Origin: Echinococcus granulosus
Taxonomy: Eukaryota > Platyhelminthes > Cestoda > Cyclophyllidea > Taeniidae
DNA length: 64,000 nucleotides
Direction of reading: 5' to 3'
Assembly: GCF_000524195.1 (NCBI RefSeq)
Contig: NW_020170509.1
Coordinates: 1 to 64,000, forward strand
Part shown: in pieces, positions 33,300-45,211 of the stretch
Layout: the number at the start of each line of letters is the position of its first letter
Position numbering within the stretch: position 1 is the first letter of the stretch
Translations under genes and position numbers: made by a program
Notes under the pieces: generated by a model
Told to the model about the DNA's origin: nothing
What the model saw: the letters and a program-made list of their open reading frames with translations, nothing else
The model's database searches: none

Positions 33300-33510
33300 G
33301 TGTTTTCGTGTTTGCTGCAAGTAAGGAAATTTATTTAATCCTGGATATTATTTTTGATTTATTTACGATGGTTCGCATTTTGTCAGCCTGCAAGTTGATG
33401 TGCCTGCGAATGCAGTGTGTGCGACGATTGCAAAACAGCAACATTGTCATTGTCGCTAGTGTCCTCGTGACAACTCCTGTTGTCCGCACTGAAGTTGTTC
33501 GCGTTAACTA
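33300..33510 (+). repeat. Representative copy of module 6
   Basis: A typical copy: tttgatttatttacgatggttcgcattttgtcagcctgcaag, then gcagtgtgtgcgacgattgcaaaacagcaacattgtcattgtcgctagtgtcctcgtgacaac in shortened, diverged form. Equivalent blocks: 31,920-32,040; 36,560-36,660; 38,630-38,740; 41,260-41,370; 42,340-42,450; 45,390-45,500; 48,330-48,420; 50,860-50,960; 53,450-53,590; 54,590-54,700. Frames over these copies share VxSLxVCQLIYLPVxxARRLQ-like readings only because the DNA is repeated. Confidence 0.65.
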
Positions 33511-36500
33511 GAGGTGCTGCCTTGGTTGCAACTGCGAGCACGACAGAAATGAGCTGGGGCAATCAGGCAGAGTCGAATGAAGAGGTTTGATGAATATGTT
33601 GGAATGCTGAGAATGGGCTAAAAGCGCGATGAAAGGGAAAGAGAGAGCATGACGGCAGTTGGTTGTTGGGATAGTCGCAGCGGTTGAATTTTTGCCCATG
33701 TTCGTATTCGAGTGACACGATTTTCTGCATTGTCTTCCTTTTTTCTTGGATCCGTTTGTTCAACACGGCTGGGCGATGACGGCATGCTGAAAACTTGCTT
33801 TCAAATACGTTTGCCTTACTCTTCGTCTTTCTCTTCCCAATCCCCTCTGCTGCGTAGTCGTTGCCGTAGCCGCATTCGTCGGTTTCCACCCTTCTACCTT
33901 TATGATATCACTTTATTGTCGTATTTTATTGTATTGACATGGAATGATATGAATTGAATTGCATCGGGTCGGCATGGAATGTAAAGGGCAAAGCGAATGG
34001 GATGGAAATTCAGTTGGATATCGTACGGTGTGCATGAGATACGTTGTGAGGTAGCCGTTGGTACGACGTCTCTTGGGTCGATTGGTGGTTTGCGGTGACG
34101 ACGTAGTTTTTTGTGTCTTTCAAGACATGCAAGGAAGGAAGGAGTGATGGGCAAGGGAGAGCAGAGTGCAATTAGTTGGCCGTCAGGCAGATGTGACGAG
34201 TGGAAGGAGGTAAAGAGGCGAAGATGCACAGCAGTAAGTGGTTGCTCTAAATACCATTGCCAGGTGAACGGATGACTGCTGTATAGATTGAATGAGGGAA
34301 CAATGGGGCGGTTAATCTTCGGATCCGTGAAAGAAATGATGGAACGGGTCGCACTTCACATACTCCTTGCTTGACTTTGCTATACGCTATTCTGCTTGAC
34401 TGGACTGAACTGGATTGGAATCAACACAGTGCGACTTCCTTTTTCACTCTGCCCCACCCAGCTGCGATGCTGCATGTTGTTTGGTGCCGATTACCGTAGT
34501 CAACAGAGGAGGCTTCTGGCTGCAGGAGTTCAACCACCAACTAGATTCCTAACTGACTGAGCTATTGGCATTTCTGCTGTTTGACTGAGTGCCTCCTAGA
34601 TTTGATGCTTTTCAGTGTGTGAACTCTGGCCTGCCTCGACCAACTCGTTATGTTCTCTTAATCCCAGAAGTATCTCTGTGGCCATCATCTCTACCTCTTG
34701 CTGTGTCAGGTGTATTGTAAGTGAATTGATTCCATGTTGGTGATCTTGTATGAATGTGAGAGTCCTTAGAATTGGCCTGTTGGATGCTGTAATCCCATTC
34801 CAGAGGTTTGCGTTCGCTGAGTGGACACTGGTGATTTTTAGCTGCTGGGGTCATATCTGACGGCGAGCAGAAGCGTACGACTCTGACCTGCTCTGTACTT
34901 TCTAGAGCGTGCCTACCGCATAAAAAATGATTTGCTGGTTTAGCGTTTGGCCTGAATTCTTCTGTTTTGTGTGACACAGTAAATCTATTTGCATGTGTTC
35001 ACATTTTCTTCCCTAACCTTGATAGGACACCTCTTGTGGCTTATCCTTCTCTCTATTGGCCAAGGGGTGTTCTGACATCCTTTCTCTTCAAAACTTCTGT
35101 CATCAATCTGAAGCCTGCTGTTTTACTTCCGCAGTCCATCATCTGCCGTGAAGATAGTTGATGTCCGCTAGCATGGTAAGCTGACTGCTGATGAATTTGT
35201 TGATAGTGACATTTGAAATGCAGTGATGCGATGCCAACACTGAATTACGTAGATGTGTTGAAGGAGTTCCATTTGTTCCTTCAGGTCTGCAACCTTACCA
35301 AACATTGTTTCGAAAGTCGGTCTTGTGGTGATTTTCACTAATGGGGACGCTTGACGTTCAAGTTGAGTTTGAGGTGCTCAAACTCCCTTCTTTGGGACAT
35401 ACAAATCAACTGCTGGTGTGTCGACAAGTGTGATCTAGGTTTTCAGTAGTGTCATCAAAATCTGTACGACTAGTTGCAGAAGCATAGACATTTAGTAGAC
35501 AGCAGCTATCATAGGACAAATGTCATTAGGATGTTGAATTGAAGAGGCGTGGCAGCAGTAAGTGATTGTTTCACACTCCATTGGTAGGTGGAAGAATAGC
35601 TGCAGGATAGACGGAAAGAGGGAAAGGTGGAGCGTCGAATGGATATAATTGTGGAAGTAATGATGGGTTGCTCGACTGGCCTGAATGAGTTGTATCGGAC
35701 TTCGGTGGGATGTCCTACGGTGTGTGTGAGATACACAGTGACGTAGACTTTGGTATGAGGTCCTTTGATGCCCTTGATAGTTTGCAGTAGCGATGGAGTC
35801 GTTTTGCGTTCTGTGAGTTGTAGATGGAGGGAAGTGGGTACTGAGCAAGGGAGAGCAGTATGCCATCAGTCACTAACAGCCGTCAGCCGGGTGCGATGAG
35901 AAGAAGGTTAGGAGACGTCGTAGCAGTAAGTGATTACTTTGAAAATTATTACTAGGGGAAGATCGAGTGGTGAATCACCGCATTTCTGGATAATTGATGG
36001 ACTAGATGGACACTTCGTGTCTACCTTGCTTTGCTTTAACCTTGGTCTGCACTACTTTAATTTACTAGAGTACGTCGGACTCGACACCACCCAACTGTTT
36101 CATTTGTACTCTTTCTTACTGAGGTGCGATTGTGCACGTTGTGCAGTGCCGATTGCTGAAGTTAACACGGGAGGCTGCTGACTGGAGAATTTTAACCACC
36201 AACTGCATTTCTTATTGACTGACCAATTGGCTGGGGGAAATTTTTGGACTCGATCACCACTAAACAAGGATTTTGTGCGTTGTTCCGTCGGTGTTCGCCC
36301 TCGTGGTCTTATGGTACCATGGAGTGTCGTGTGGCAACTTATTGCCTCGAGATGGTTGCTGCGTTTGTGTTTATTGGGCTGAATGTTTAGCGACGTGATG
36401 CAATGTGTGGACTTGAGTTGACACCCTTGCCTTGTTACGTTTTGCCTCCGCCACGTGCCAGCACGTGGATCTCTCTCTTCCTCTCCCTCTGTTTCTTTTT

Positions 36501-37524
36501 GCGTGTATTTCAGCCTCGTCGTCAGTGAATGAAATCAGTGATGCATATCAGGGTCGATTTGTTTGTGGTGTTTCGCAGTTTGTCAACCTCCTTGCTGATT
36601 TACTTCCCAGTGGAAAGCGCAAAACGCCAACATTTGTAGTTGCCGCAGTTGGACTGCTGGTACAGGGTATTCTGTGTACGGAAGCTGCTTGCATTGACTT
36701 GTGCTGGTATTGCTTCTGCTGCCGTTATCATAGATATCGGTGCTGGTGGGGCTGTTGCTATGACCTGTGGTGCCCGTGCTATAGGTAGTACATATTCGAC
36801 CTCAGACGCGGTGCGTCAGGAGGAGGTGGTGGTGAAGATGAAAAATTCCGACCGATGCCTTGCTCGTTGGCGTGGGCGATTGAAGCGAGATAAAGGCAAG
36901 TGAACATCGGTAGGATGGATGTGTTGAAATGTTTTTTGCTCTAATAACGTGATTAATGGGAACAGATGTGAAGTGTAATGAAATGAAGGGATTGAGGGAG
37001 CCTCGTGGAAGTTGGATGTTTGGATGATCGGAGTGATGACACTGTTCTTCACGTTCCTGGGTCCACTTACACCACCAAGGGAGCGCTGCCTGCTAAGACA
37101 TTGTCTCTAACTACGTTTGCTCTCATCATCGCCTTTCGTCCTCCAGTTTCTTCGATGTGGTTGTAGCTGTGTTAGCCTCGGCGATGGCATCGGCGCCAGC
37201 GTCCGTACTTGTCGACCTGGGATGCAACAAATCGTGAGGTAGTGTAAAATATTGAGAAGGAGAAACGAATTGTTGTGAATTGGACTTGCGCGTTATATAT
37301 ACCCTCTGGCAAATGCATCTGTGCGGCTACCTCTTTCCCTTTTATAATCTGGATGTCATGTTTGATTTATTTCCGTCGGTTTGCAGTTTGCCATCCTATC
37401 GGTTAATCTATGAACCTACCATTGTAAAGTGCGTGTCATCTGCAAGACGTCAACACTGTCATTGTCGATGTCGTCCTCGTATTCAGTCTACTACAGTTTA
37501 CTGGTGGTACTGGTGTTAGTTCTG

Positions 37525-37890
37525 AGAATAATCTCTCAACGCTGCTGTTAGATGCATCTTTATGTGTAGCGATTCTGAGCTATATTTCATAATGGTGGAG
37601 GATACAATCAGTCAGGCCCGTGGACTGGATGGATGAAAGTGTTTGCAGAAGCCGTGGTGTGCAGTCTAACCGTTGAGTGTCAGGCCATCCAGTTAGATCA
37701 TGCACAGCGGTCGGTGTCGAATTAAAACGATTGCATGGGCACCGGACTCTGCCAGCTTCCAAATCCTCTTCTTGACTGGTATTCCCGCGAACTTCGAGTT
37801 GCGATTAGTGTCAGTGAGTATTTTGTTGATCAGATCAGCAGACGTGAGTGGGCGTTTGAAGGAGGGCATTGTTCTATTCAAAGGAGTGAG
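37525..37890 (+). pseudogene. Broken copy of exon 1 end, intron 1 site and exon 2 of the Arg/Ser-rich gene (P3)
   Basis: Contains tctctcaac and atggtggaggatac (exon 1), cccgtggactgga (exon 1 end), then cagaagccgtggtgtgcagtctaaccg (exon 2 start, versus tagaagccgtggtctacagcccaaccg), and tcttgactggtattcc. Stops and indels break it. One of the most complete relics; intron 1 is also shortened. Confidence 0.7.
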
Positions 37891-38807
37891 TTCAACATTG
37901 GCTTTCTTCGTACCGCCCAGTTGGTATAACCATTTGTTATAGGAGATTGGATTTCGTATCTGCCTATGTATTGTGTAGCCATTTGGAGCGATTACGTTGT
38001 GATGTTTATGTCATGCATATGAACGAACCGTCAACTATCGCAAAGTTAAATCTGAACGATACAAAATAATGTGATATGCTACTGACCAAGAAGCAACTCT
38101 GAAAAAGTAATATTTTTTTAAATCTCAAAAAATGGCAACAAATTAAGTTGATATACATAGACGTGGAATCGATGCCTCACATCCGACGATTGCATTAAAT
38201 TGGATCGCTGCATTCAGCAAAGGGGACCACGGACTGACTGGCTGGTTGAATGACCGATTGAATGATTGGCGGCAGTAAATTAATCTCGTGCATCGCGAAG
38301 CATTGCATTGCCCTTTGTTTCCACCTGTTTCGTTCTCTTTTCCTCTCTACACTGTGGCATGTAATCTGACTCGTCTGTGAACTAGCTTGTCATGTTCTCT
38401 CCTCAACTGCACCTTTGCGACTATCTCTCCCCCTTTCTTCCTCTACCTCTGTGTGTGTCCGACGCGTATTCAATGAAGAAAATACGTGGTGGATATCATG
38501 CTATCTCGATCCTTCTTTCTCGTGTATTTGTCTGCTGTCTTGACTTACCTGTTATGTTCTCCCTTTCGCAAGTGCATCTACACGACTACCTTTCTCCCTT
38601 TCTCAATCTGGATATCATGCTTGATGAATTCACGGTGGTTTGCAGTTTGCCAGTCTGTCGGTTCATCTGCCTACCTAGCAGTGGGAAGTGCAAGACGTCA
38701 GCACTGTCATTGTGCTGTTGTTCTCGTGACACCCGCTAATGTCATGCCAAATCTGTTCCCGTTTACTCATGATACGGTTGCTCCTGCTCTTGCTACTGCC
38801 GTTAGTT

Positions 38808-39100
38808 GCTAGAAGAGCCTTTCAACAATGTCGTCAGAAGTGTTTGGGCTGCGACTCTGCGGAATGTTTCACAATGGTGGAAAGTACTTTTAATCAGGCC
38901 CGTGGACTGGGTGAATAAAAATGTATGTGGAATGTCGAATGTCGGACCACCTCACTATAAGATCATCTACGTTGGTCGACGTCGACTTTCTCCGAATCCT
39001 CTTCTCGACCGGTATTCGGGTGAATTTTTGGGTTGCCAATGGTGTTTGCGGGTATTACAATGATCGGAGTCGTGAACGTGCATCTGGGATGGAAATAGAG
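38808..39100 (+). pseudogene. Broken exon 1-2 copy (P4)
   Basis: gaagagcctttcaacaatg matches the exon 1 block gaggagtctctcaacaatg; cccgtggactggg marks the exon 1 end; ctccgaatcctcttctcgaccggtattc and caatgatcggagtcgtgaacgtg match the second half of exon 2. Frame destroyed. Confidence 0.7.
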
Positions 39101-39224
39101 CCCAGCGGCTGGAATCTTTTTTACAAGAGGATGGAACTTGCATCTTGTTGTTGCCTACTGTGGAGATAGGTATTAGCACGAAAACCTTCGGGATCAAATC
39201 CCAACAAACGGTGCTACAGGCGAT

Positions 39225-39412
39225 CGCTAGAGATTGCAAAACCATCAAAGCGCTCTAAGTTCGCTTCCTCTTTAACCCTCCTTCCGACCGGTATTCCGGC
39301 ATATTCGGGATTGCCAGTGTTGACCGCAGTTACTGCGATGATTAGAGCCGAGTACGTGAGGCTGTGATGGAAAGAGAACGCCGTGTTGATGAGAGGGGTG
39401 AGTTTTTATCTT
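39225..39412 (+). pseudogene. Broken exon 2 copy (P5), 130 bases after P4
   Basis: Matches the later part of exon 2 (gcgctctaagttcgcttcctc; ccttccgaccggtattcc; gtgatggaaagagaacgccg) and ends in gaggggtgagtttttat, the exon 2 donor and start of intron 2. Close to P4, implying a partial tandem duplication of exon 2 alone. Confidence 0.7.
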
Positions 39413-41142
39413 AGTATACTTTAGTATTCCCAGTTGCTGGAAACTTTTGCGAAAGGAGCTTGGATTTCGTGTTCTGTTTTGCATTGTGCAGGCAGGTGAA
39501 TAGATAAATCTTATTGATTAGCATGAACGATGACCAAGGTAATGTTGAAGTGAGATGTGGATGGTGTTGTGCGATCGTCTGTTTGTTGGTTTAGAAAACT
39601 TATGAATTCTGTGGACCGTGTTTCTAGGCTACAAATGTAGTGATATAAGTGGATAACGAATGCGCGTCTTCTTATCCGGCATTTTTTTTATTATTCAGTC
39701 GACTAGAGTCCTTGTAAGCGGCATGTGCGATACTGCAATACCATTCCTAAGGTTTACTTTTATTATGTGAAAATGAGTGGCTCTCAGAAGCTAATATTGT
39801 ATCTAACGACGAATGGAAACATGCGACCATGACCTTCTCTGTGTTATCCAAAGCGTTTGCCTACCGGATGCGATCTCACTGCTGTTTGTAGATCGGCCAG
39901 ATTGACGGAATGTCTGCTGGTTGTCAGTGCTTAAGTTGCAACTAGTTCTGCCGTTTTGTGTGTTATGATGTGAACAAATATAGTTGCAGAATATTTCACG
40001 TGTTTCCCTAACCCTTGTAGAACCCTTTCGCTCTTCTATTACTATATGTTCATTCTTTAAAAAGGATTCTTTTGACGTTTTTTTCCCTCCGAATTCTTCT
40101 GCAATCAATCTGAATTCCGCTGTTTTACTTCTGTAACCCTTAATTTGATGTGGGGATCATTCTCTCCTGTTGGAGTGGTAAGTCGATCACTGATGAACTT
40201 GATGATAGGGACATTTGAATTGCCATAATGCGGTGTCATCGCCGATTTGTTCAGAAATGCACTGAGGGAGTTCCATTTGTTCCTTCAGGTGTGCAACCCT
40301 GCTGAACATCATTTCGTGCGTTAGCCATGTGATAATGTTTACTGATGGGGCCATTTGAAGTTGAAGTTGTGTTAGAGCTGCTCCAACTCGCATGTCATGT
40401 GGTCCGCATTCGCTTCTTTTCCCGCGAACAAATAGAAATCGGCTGATTGTGCAATGCAACTGCCGCATGATGTGTAGACATGTGTTGTCCAAGTTCTGCG
40501 TCAGCATGATCAATGGAAAAGCTGTGTAGTTCAAACTAAATGTTGCAAACGAATTGGAAATAACACTTTAATAAATGCAAATTCTCTCCTGTGAAAACTT
40601 TAGGTTACTTGGTGGAGGAAACATCGACTGCGCTGGCGGTATTACAGAAGTAGGACCTACGATAAGACATAGAGCAACAATGGATGTTGGATTACCCTGC
40701 AAAATAGAGAACGATAATTCAGTTTAGTGTATTGCGCCGGTGTTTGAACAGCAACTGCAGGAAGGGGAAATTCGTGGTTCTTATATCCGGCATAATAATT
40801 TAATATGTAGGCATGGGATGGATGTCTCGACTACGATGATTGCACTAAATCGGAACAACTTGACGCAATCGGGTGGTTTGGACATTGTCCTGTCAACCAG
40901 CGTTGTGTTGGAGGATGGTGATTGCCGTATTTAACAAGGGAGACTGTTGACCAACTAGTTGGTTGAATGACCGATTGAATGATTGGCGGTAGTAAATTGC
41001 TGGACTCGCGTATAGCGAAGCATTGCCTTTCTCTCTGTCTCCACCTCTTCCCTTCGTTATTCCTCCCTGCACTGGGGCACGGGACTTAGCTCTTGTGAAC
41101 TAGTCACGTTCTCCTCCCAATTGCACAAACGGGGCTACCCAT

Positions 41143-41155
41143 CCCCCCCCCCCCC
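41143..41155 (+). repeat. C13 homopolymer
   Basis: Thirteen consecutive C at the pyrimidine-rich tract of one module-6 copy. A likely slippage or sequencing-error site. Confidence 0.9.
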
Positions 41156-41689
41156 TTCTCCCTCTCTATACCCATCTGTGCGTATGCGCGTGTGCCCGTG
41201 TTCTGCGCATCGTTAGTAGTTGAATGAATGCGGTAGTGGGCATCAGGCTTGGTTTGTTCATGGTGGCTCGCATTTTGTCAGCCCGTCAGTTGATCCGCCT
41301 GCTTGTGGAGATACCTGCCTATTGCAAGACCCCAACAGTGTCATTGTCAGTGTTGTTCATATGGAAGCAGTTTTCCTCCACGAGCGGTGCTTTTGAGGTT
41401 GCTGCTGTTATTGTGGGTGTTGTTGGTGCTTGTACTGTTGCTGCTGTCGCAACTGGTGCTGCTGGTGTTATAGCTGGTATCTTTCAGTGTGGTCTTAGTC
41501 AAGATATGATATTATATGAAGGCGGATGAGGTGAATGCAGTTTTCATGATGCTAATACTGGCTGACGCATTAATTGTTGACGCTGGCGACAGCAATGAGG
41601 TGGGTCAAGCAGGATGGCATTCAGAGACACCATTGTTCACTTCTACGGAATGTCTGGGGGGAGTTAGCTCCAGAACGATTTATGCTTAA

Positions 41690-42200
41690 CAGTTTCTGTT
41701 GAGTTAAGAGGGAGGCAGTCTTTTTACAGATTGTCACTTTTTGCTGAGGGTGTACTTCTATCATCGTGAAATTTGCTCCCAATTGTCTAAAAGAATGCTC
41801 TCGACCGATGTGTTAGTTCACATTTACTTTCATTCGACAGGAAAAACTTGTGATGTAACTCACTTTATCGGTCGCGATACTAGTAACCCTTACCTTCGTT
41901 CGGAATACGGCCAATCGTGGGACCCGAAATATTCATACAAAGAGGCTGCTACGAAGCGTCTCGATTGATTTATATGAGCCTATCTGACATCCACCTCCTA
42001 CCAACGACTCCACATCAGTCAAGAAATCGCACTGCCATCGTCTTATGAGGCAATACACACCGATTAATGGGGGAGTGTTATGCCGACAGAAGAACATTCT
42101 TTGAATGAAACCGAAGATACGGTGAGGGAGAGGAGGAAAGAGGAAAATGTTATCGAAGTTCCAGTGGATCGTTGGTGGTTTTCCTTCTTTAGGAGGTTCA
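41690..42200 (+). pseudogene. Broken relative of the 51.35-kb open frame (copy 1)
   Basis: gtctttttacagattgtcactttttgctg...cttctatcatcgtgaaa corresponds to gcagttttttaaaggctgtcactttctgctag...cttctttcatcgtgaga at 51.5 kb. Later tccacatcagtcaagaaatcgcac matches 51,996-52,020. The frame is broken by indels; a 75-codon unrelated frame (41,741-41,968) reads through it. Confidence 0.5.
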
Positions 42201-42752
42201 TGAATTTCAGTTGCAAGAAGCGCCATTTCATCTGAAGGATCTTTGTGCGGACGTATGTCTGTCTCTTATTGTCGGTGTGTGTGCGCTGCATTGGAAATGA
42301 ATGAAATGAATCGCGGTGATGATGGATTTGGTCGCAATCCTTTGCAGTATGTCAGCCCGTCAGGTGGTCTACCTAGCAGCAGAAAGTGTGGGATGATTGC
42401 AAAATGTCATCTTTATCTCACTATTACTGTTGTCCTCGTGTCACAGGCTTTTGTCCGTATCGAAGCTGCTTCCTTTTGTTGTTGTTGTTGGTGATGATGC
42501 CCTTACTGACATAGTTGTACTGTTGCAGCTGCAACTGTAATTGTATCTGTTGGTGGTCTTGATGTAGTTGTTGAAACTACTGGTTCCTCTGTGTGACATG
42601 AGTCAATATAGCAGGAGTTGGGTTGCCATGACGGTGAGGATATTTAGGAGCCGCACGTGAATGCTTTAACGTCCATTGCTAAGTGGAGAGATGACTGCTG
42701 TCTACATGTAACCCTTAAACGATGGAGCTGTGAAACGATGAATGTGTGGAAT

Positions 42753-42852
42753 NNNNNNNNNNNNNNNNNNNNNNNNNNNNNNNNNNNNNNNNNNNNNNNN
42801 NNNNNNNNNNNNNNNNNNNNNNNNNNNNNNNNNNNNNNNNNNNNNNNNNNNN
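42753..42852. other. Assembly gap (100 N)
   Basis: Exactly 100 undetermined bases, the usual placeholder for a gap of unknown size. It lies within the repeat array, so copy number and order in the array are not reliable across it. Confidence 0.95.
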
Positions 42853-43719
42853 AGGAGAACACTTCGTATTGCCTGTTTTATGTTACTCTTCTTGACTGGA
42901 CTGAACTTGACATTACTCGATTGTTCTTGCTTCCCTCTGCCTCAGTGAGCTGCATTACATTACGTTGCTGAGTGCTGATTGCAGCATTTATCAGAGGAAA
43001 CCTTTGAAAGGAGGGAGTTGACCATAAACTCATTGAGTGTCTGAACAAGTAGTTGAAGTAAGTAGCTAAACTCGCGCCTCGTGAATCCTTGCGTTGTGGT
43101 TTGTTTTCTCCAGTTGCGTGCATTTTACATTCCAGCACAATGGCACGAAAATTGTCTCCCTTTTTTAAATGAATTTCCGCAAGAGGTGTATATGTAGCAC
43201 AGGCAGGACAGCCATGCAGTGGAGTGAGTTGTGCTGTTATTGGCAATTTCATTTGTGCCGTGTCGTATGCAATGTTGCTTGCAAGGAGCGGGTTACGGAT
43301 GAAAACGAGGCTGAGGATGTAGAAGACGGCGGTGTAGACATCGAGATGACGAACTGTTTCCATCGTTGGGCGGTCGAGGTGGCGTAGGATGCTTGGAGAT
43401 ACGAGTGGTCTGGGCTCATTTTAGCGGAGATAATCGAAGCTTTTTGATCCAATGCAAAGGCTTGAGCGGTTGTTGCGCCTCTTCCATTTGAACTGCATGC
43501 ATGGCGGTTCAATGCAGTGTATCGGCCAAGTTGTTATTATAATCCTACTCCCCACCCCTCCTCCTCTTATCTATTTGAATCTTGCGTTGTGTGTGCGATG
43601 CCTTGTCAATGCATTGGTCAATAGCTTGTCAGCTCGCTGGTTGATCTATCCACCAAAATGCCAAAGCTCTTATTGTTTCCGCTGATCGAAACAAAGCAGT
43701 TTTAATTCATACTTATGCT

Positions 43720-44280
43720 GTTGGCGTTACTGTTTCTTTCCAAAGCCTGCCACTTTCTGCTGAACGTCATTGCTGATTTACTAAAAAAGCTCACTCGACT
43801 GATTCCCCCTTACATATTGACTATGGTTCGTTGGTATACCTATTCTGCATCGAGACGACTTCCGGAGGGATCCACTGCACGTATTACTGTATTGCTGGCG
43901 GCCGCTACCTCCTGTTAATATGCACACATTCGTAGGCTCAGTGGTATTTATGCAAATGGAAAGCAAGGACTAGGACAGAATTACCTCCTTTCAATTAAAC
44001 GGGCAAAGACCACCGTATTGTAGAAAGAAGGGGTGTCTACCAGCTAGACTATAATAACCAGTTTTGCCAATTAGCAATGCGTCTTTGATAACTCCATGCA
44101 GTCAATAGCTTCCAATTTTGATGTCTCCGAGTTCTTGTCTACATCGACTTGAAATTGGTCAAGACACGGTAATGTCGGTTGTGTCTGTTGATTAATCGGT
44201 GAACATATTATGTTTACAAATAAACACTCCCTAAAGGAAAAGGAGAAACGGTCAAAGAGGAGGAAATTGATCAAGAAGAC
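43720..44280 (+). pseudogene. Broken relative of the 51.35-kb open frame (copy 2)
   Basis: gcctgccactttctgctgaacgtcattgctgatttac and cgactgattcccccttacatattgactatgg match gctgtcactttctgctagacgtgaac...gactgattctccattgcatattgactat. tattctgcatcgagacgacttcc matches 51,665-51,690. Shortened by deletions, no long frame. Confidence 0.55.
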
Positions 44281-44659
44281 AATAGATGCTTGATGGTGTT
44301 GTTTTTGGAATATAGTCTTGGTTGTTTTGGCTCTTGAAGCATGGTTTCATCTAAAGGATTTTTGTGTAGATCTGCTTCACTCAACAAGAGGTAGAGGGGA
44401 TGTAGGCGGTAAAGGATGCGTATAAACATGAGGAAGAGGATGGAAAGGGCTTGGGTCTACACTCTGAGGCGTCAGACATTTTGTTGCGAGGAGACGGAGA
44501 GAAGGGGAGCGAAGTGGTCGTAATTTATTTGATGCGAGATGATTGAAGCTGGTTCGATCCACTTCCTTGTCTCTACCAGTTGTAACGTTTCTGCATTTAG
44601 AACTATGTGCTTCACGATCCCAAAAGGTGTGCGGGCTCAAGTCTGCATCGACCCACTTG

Positions 44660-45211
44660 TTATGCTATTCCTCTACCAGGTCCACCTTGTGAGGTAAAGC
44701 AATTTTGACTTGTATGATGTGTGACACATTGGCTTTCGAAGTGGAACGACATCGAGATATGCACGGCGTTTGTAATCAATGTGTCGTTCATATCAAAGGG
44801 TGGACTTTTGAGATTCTTGCTGACGGTAACTTCTACTGCGTTGGCGGTATTTTTGGAGCGAAATACACGGTAAGATGTAGAGTAACACAGACTATCTGAT
44901 TGCTCTGCCAAATAAGGAAGGAACGCGAATTGAAGATGATATTCTGTGCCATCGGAAGAAAAGCAACTCTGAGAAGGGGATTTCCTCAAATCTGAAATGC
45001 AAAAGAATAAGTTAATATGTGGATATGGGATGGATGCCTCAACTACGACGATTTCATCGAATCGGATCGGCTGCACTCTGCTACGTGGTTCGGACACTGC
45101 CCTGCTAATCAGCGTCGCGTTGCAGGGAGACTGCTGATTGACCTGCTGGCTGGCGGCTTGACTAATTGGAGGTGATGAATTGTTGGTCTCGTGTGTTGCG
45201 AAACCTTGCAC
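44660..45211 (-). other. Minus-strand 183-codon open frame in module 4
   Basis: This is the longest open frame of the array. It shares AVSEPRSRVQPIRFDEIVVV-type and NAVEV segments with 31,262-31,615 at matching spacing, although the DNA is well diverged. It lacks a recognisable domain, a convincing start and splice sites, and the other copies are interrupted, so I do not call it a gene. Confidence 0.25.

Noticed and set aside
42878..43363. 161-codon minus-strand frame next to the gap
   Set aside because: Covers modules 5-6 in reverse; other copies are interrupted.
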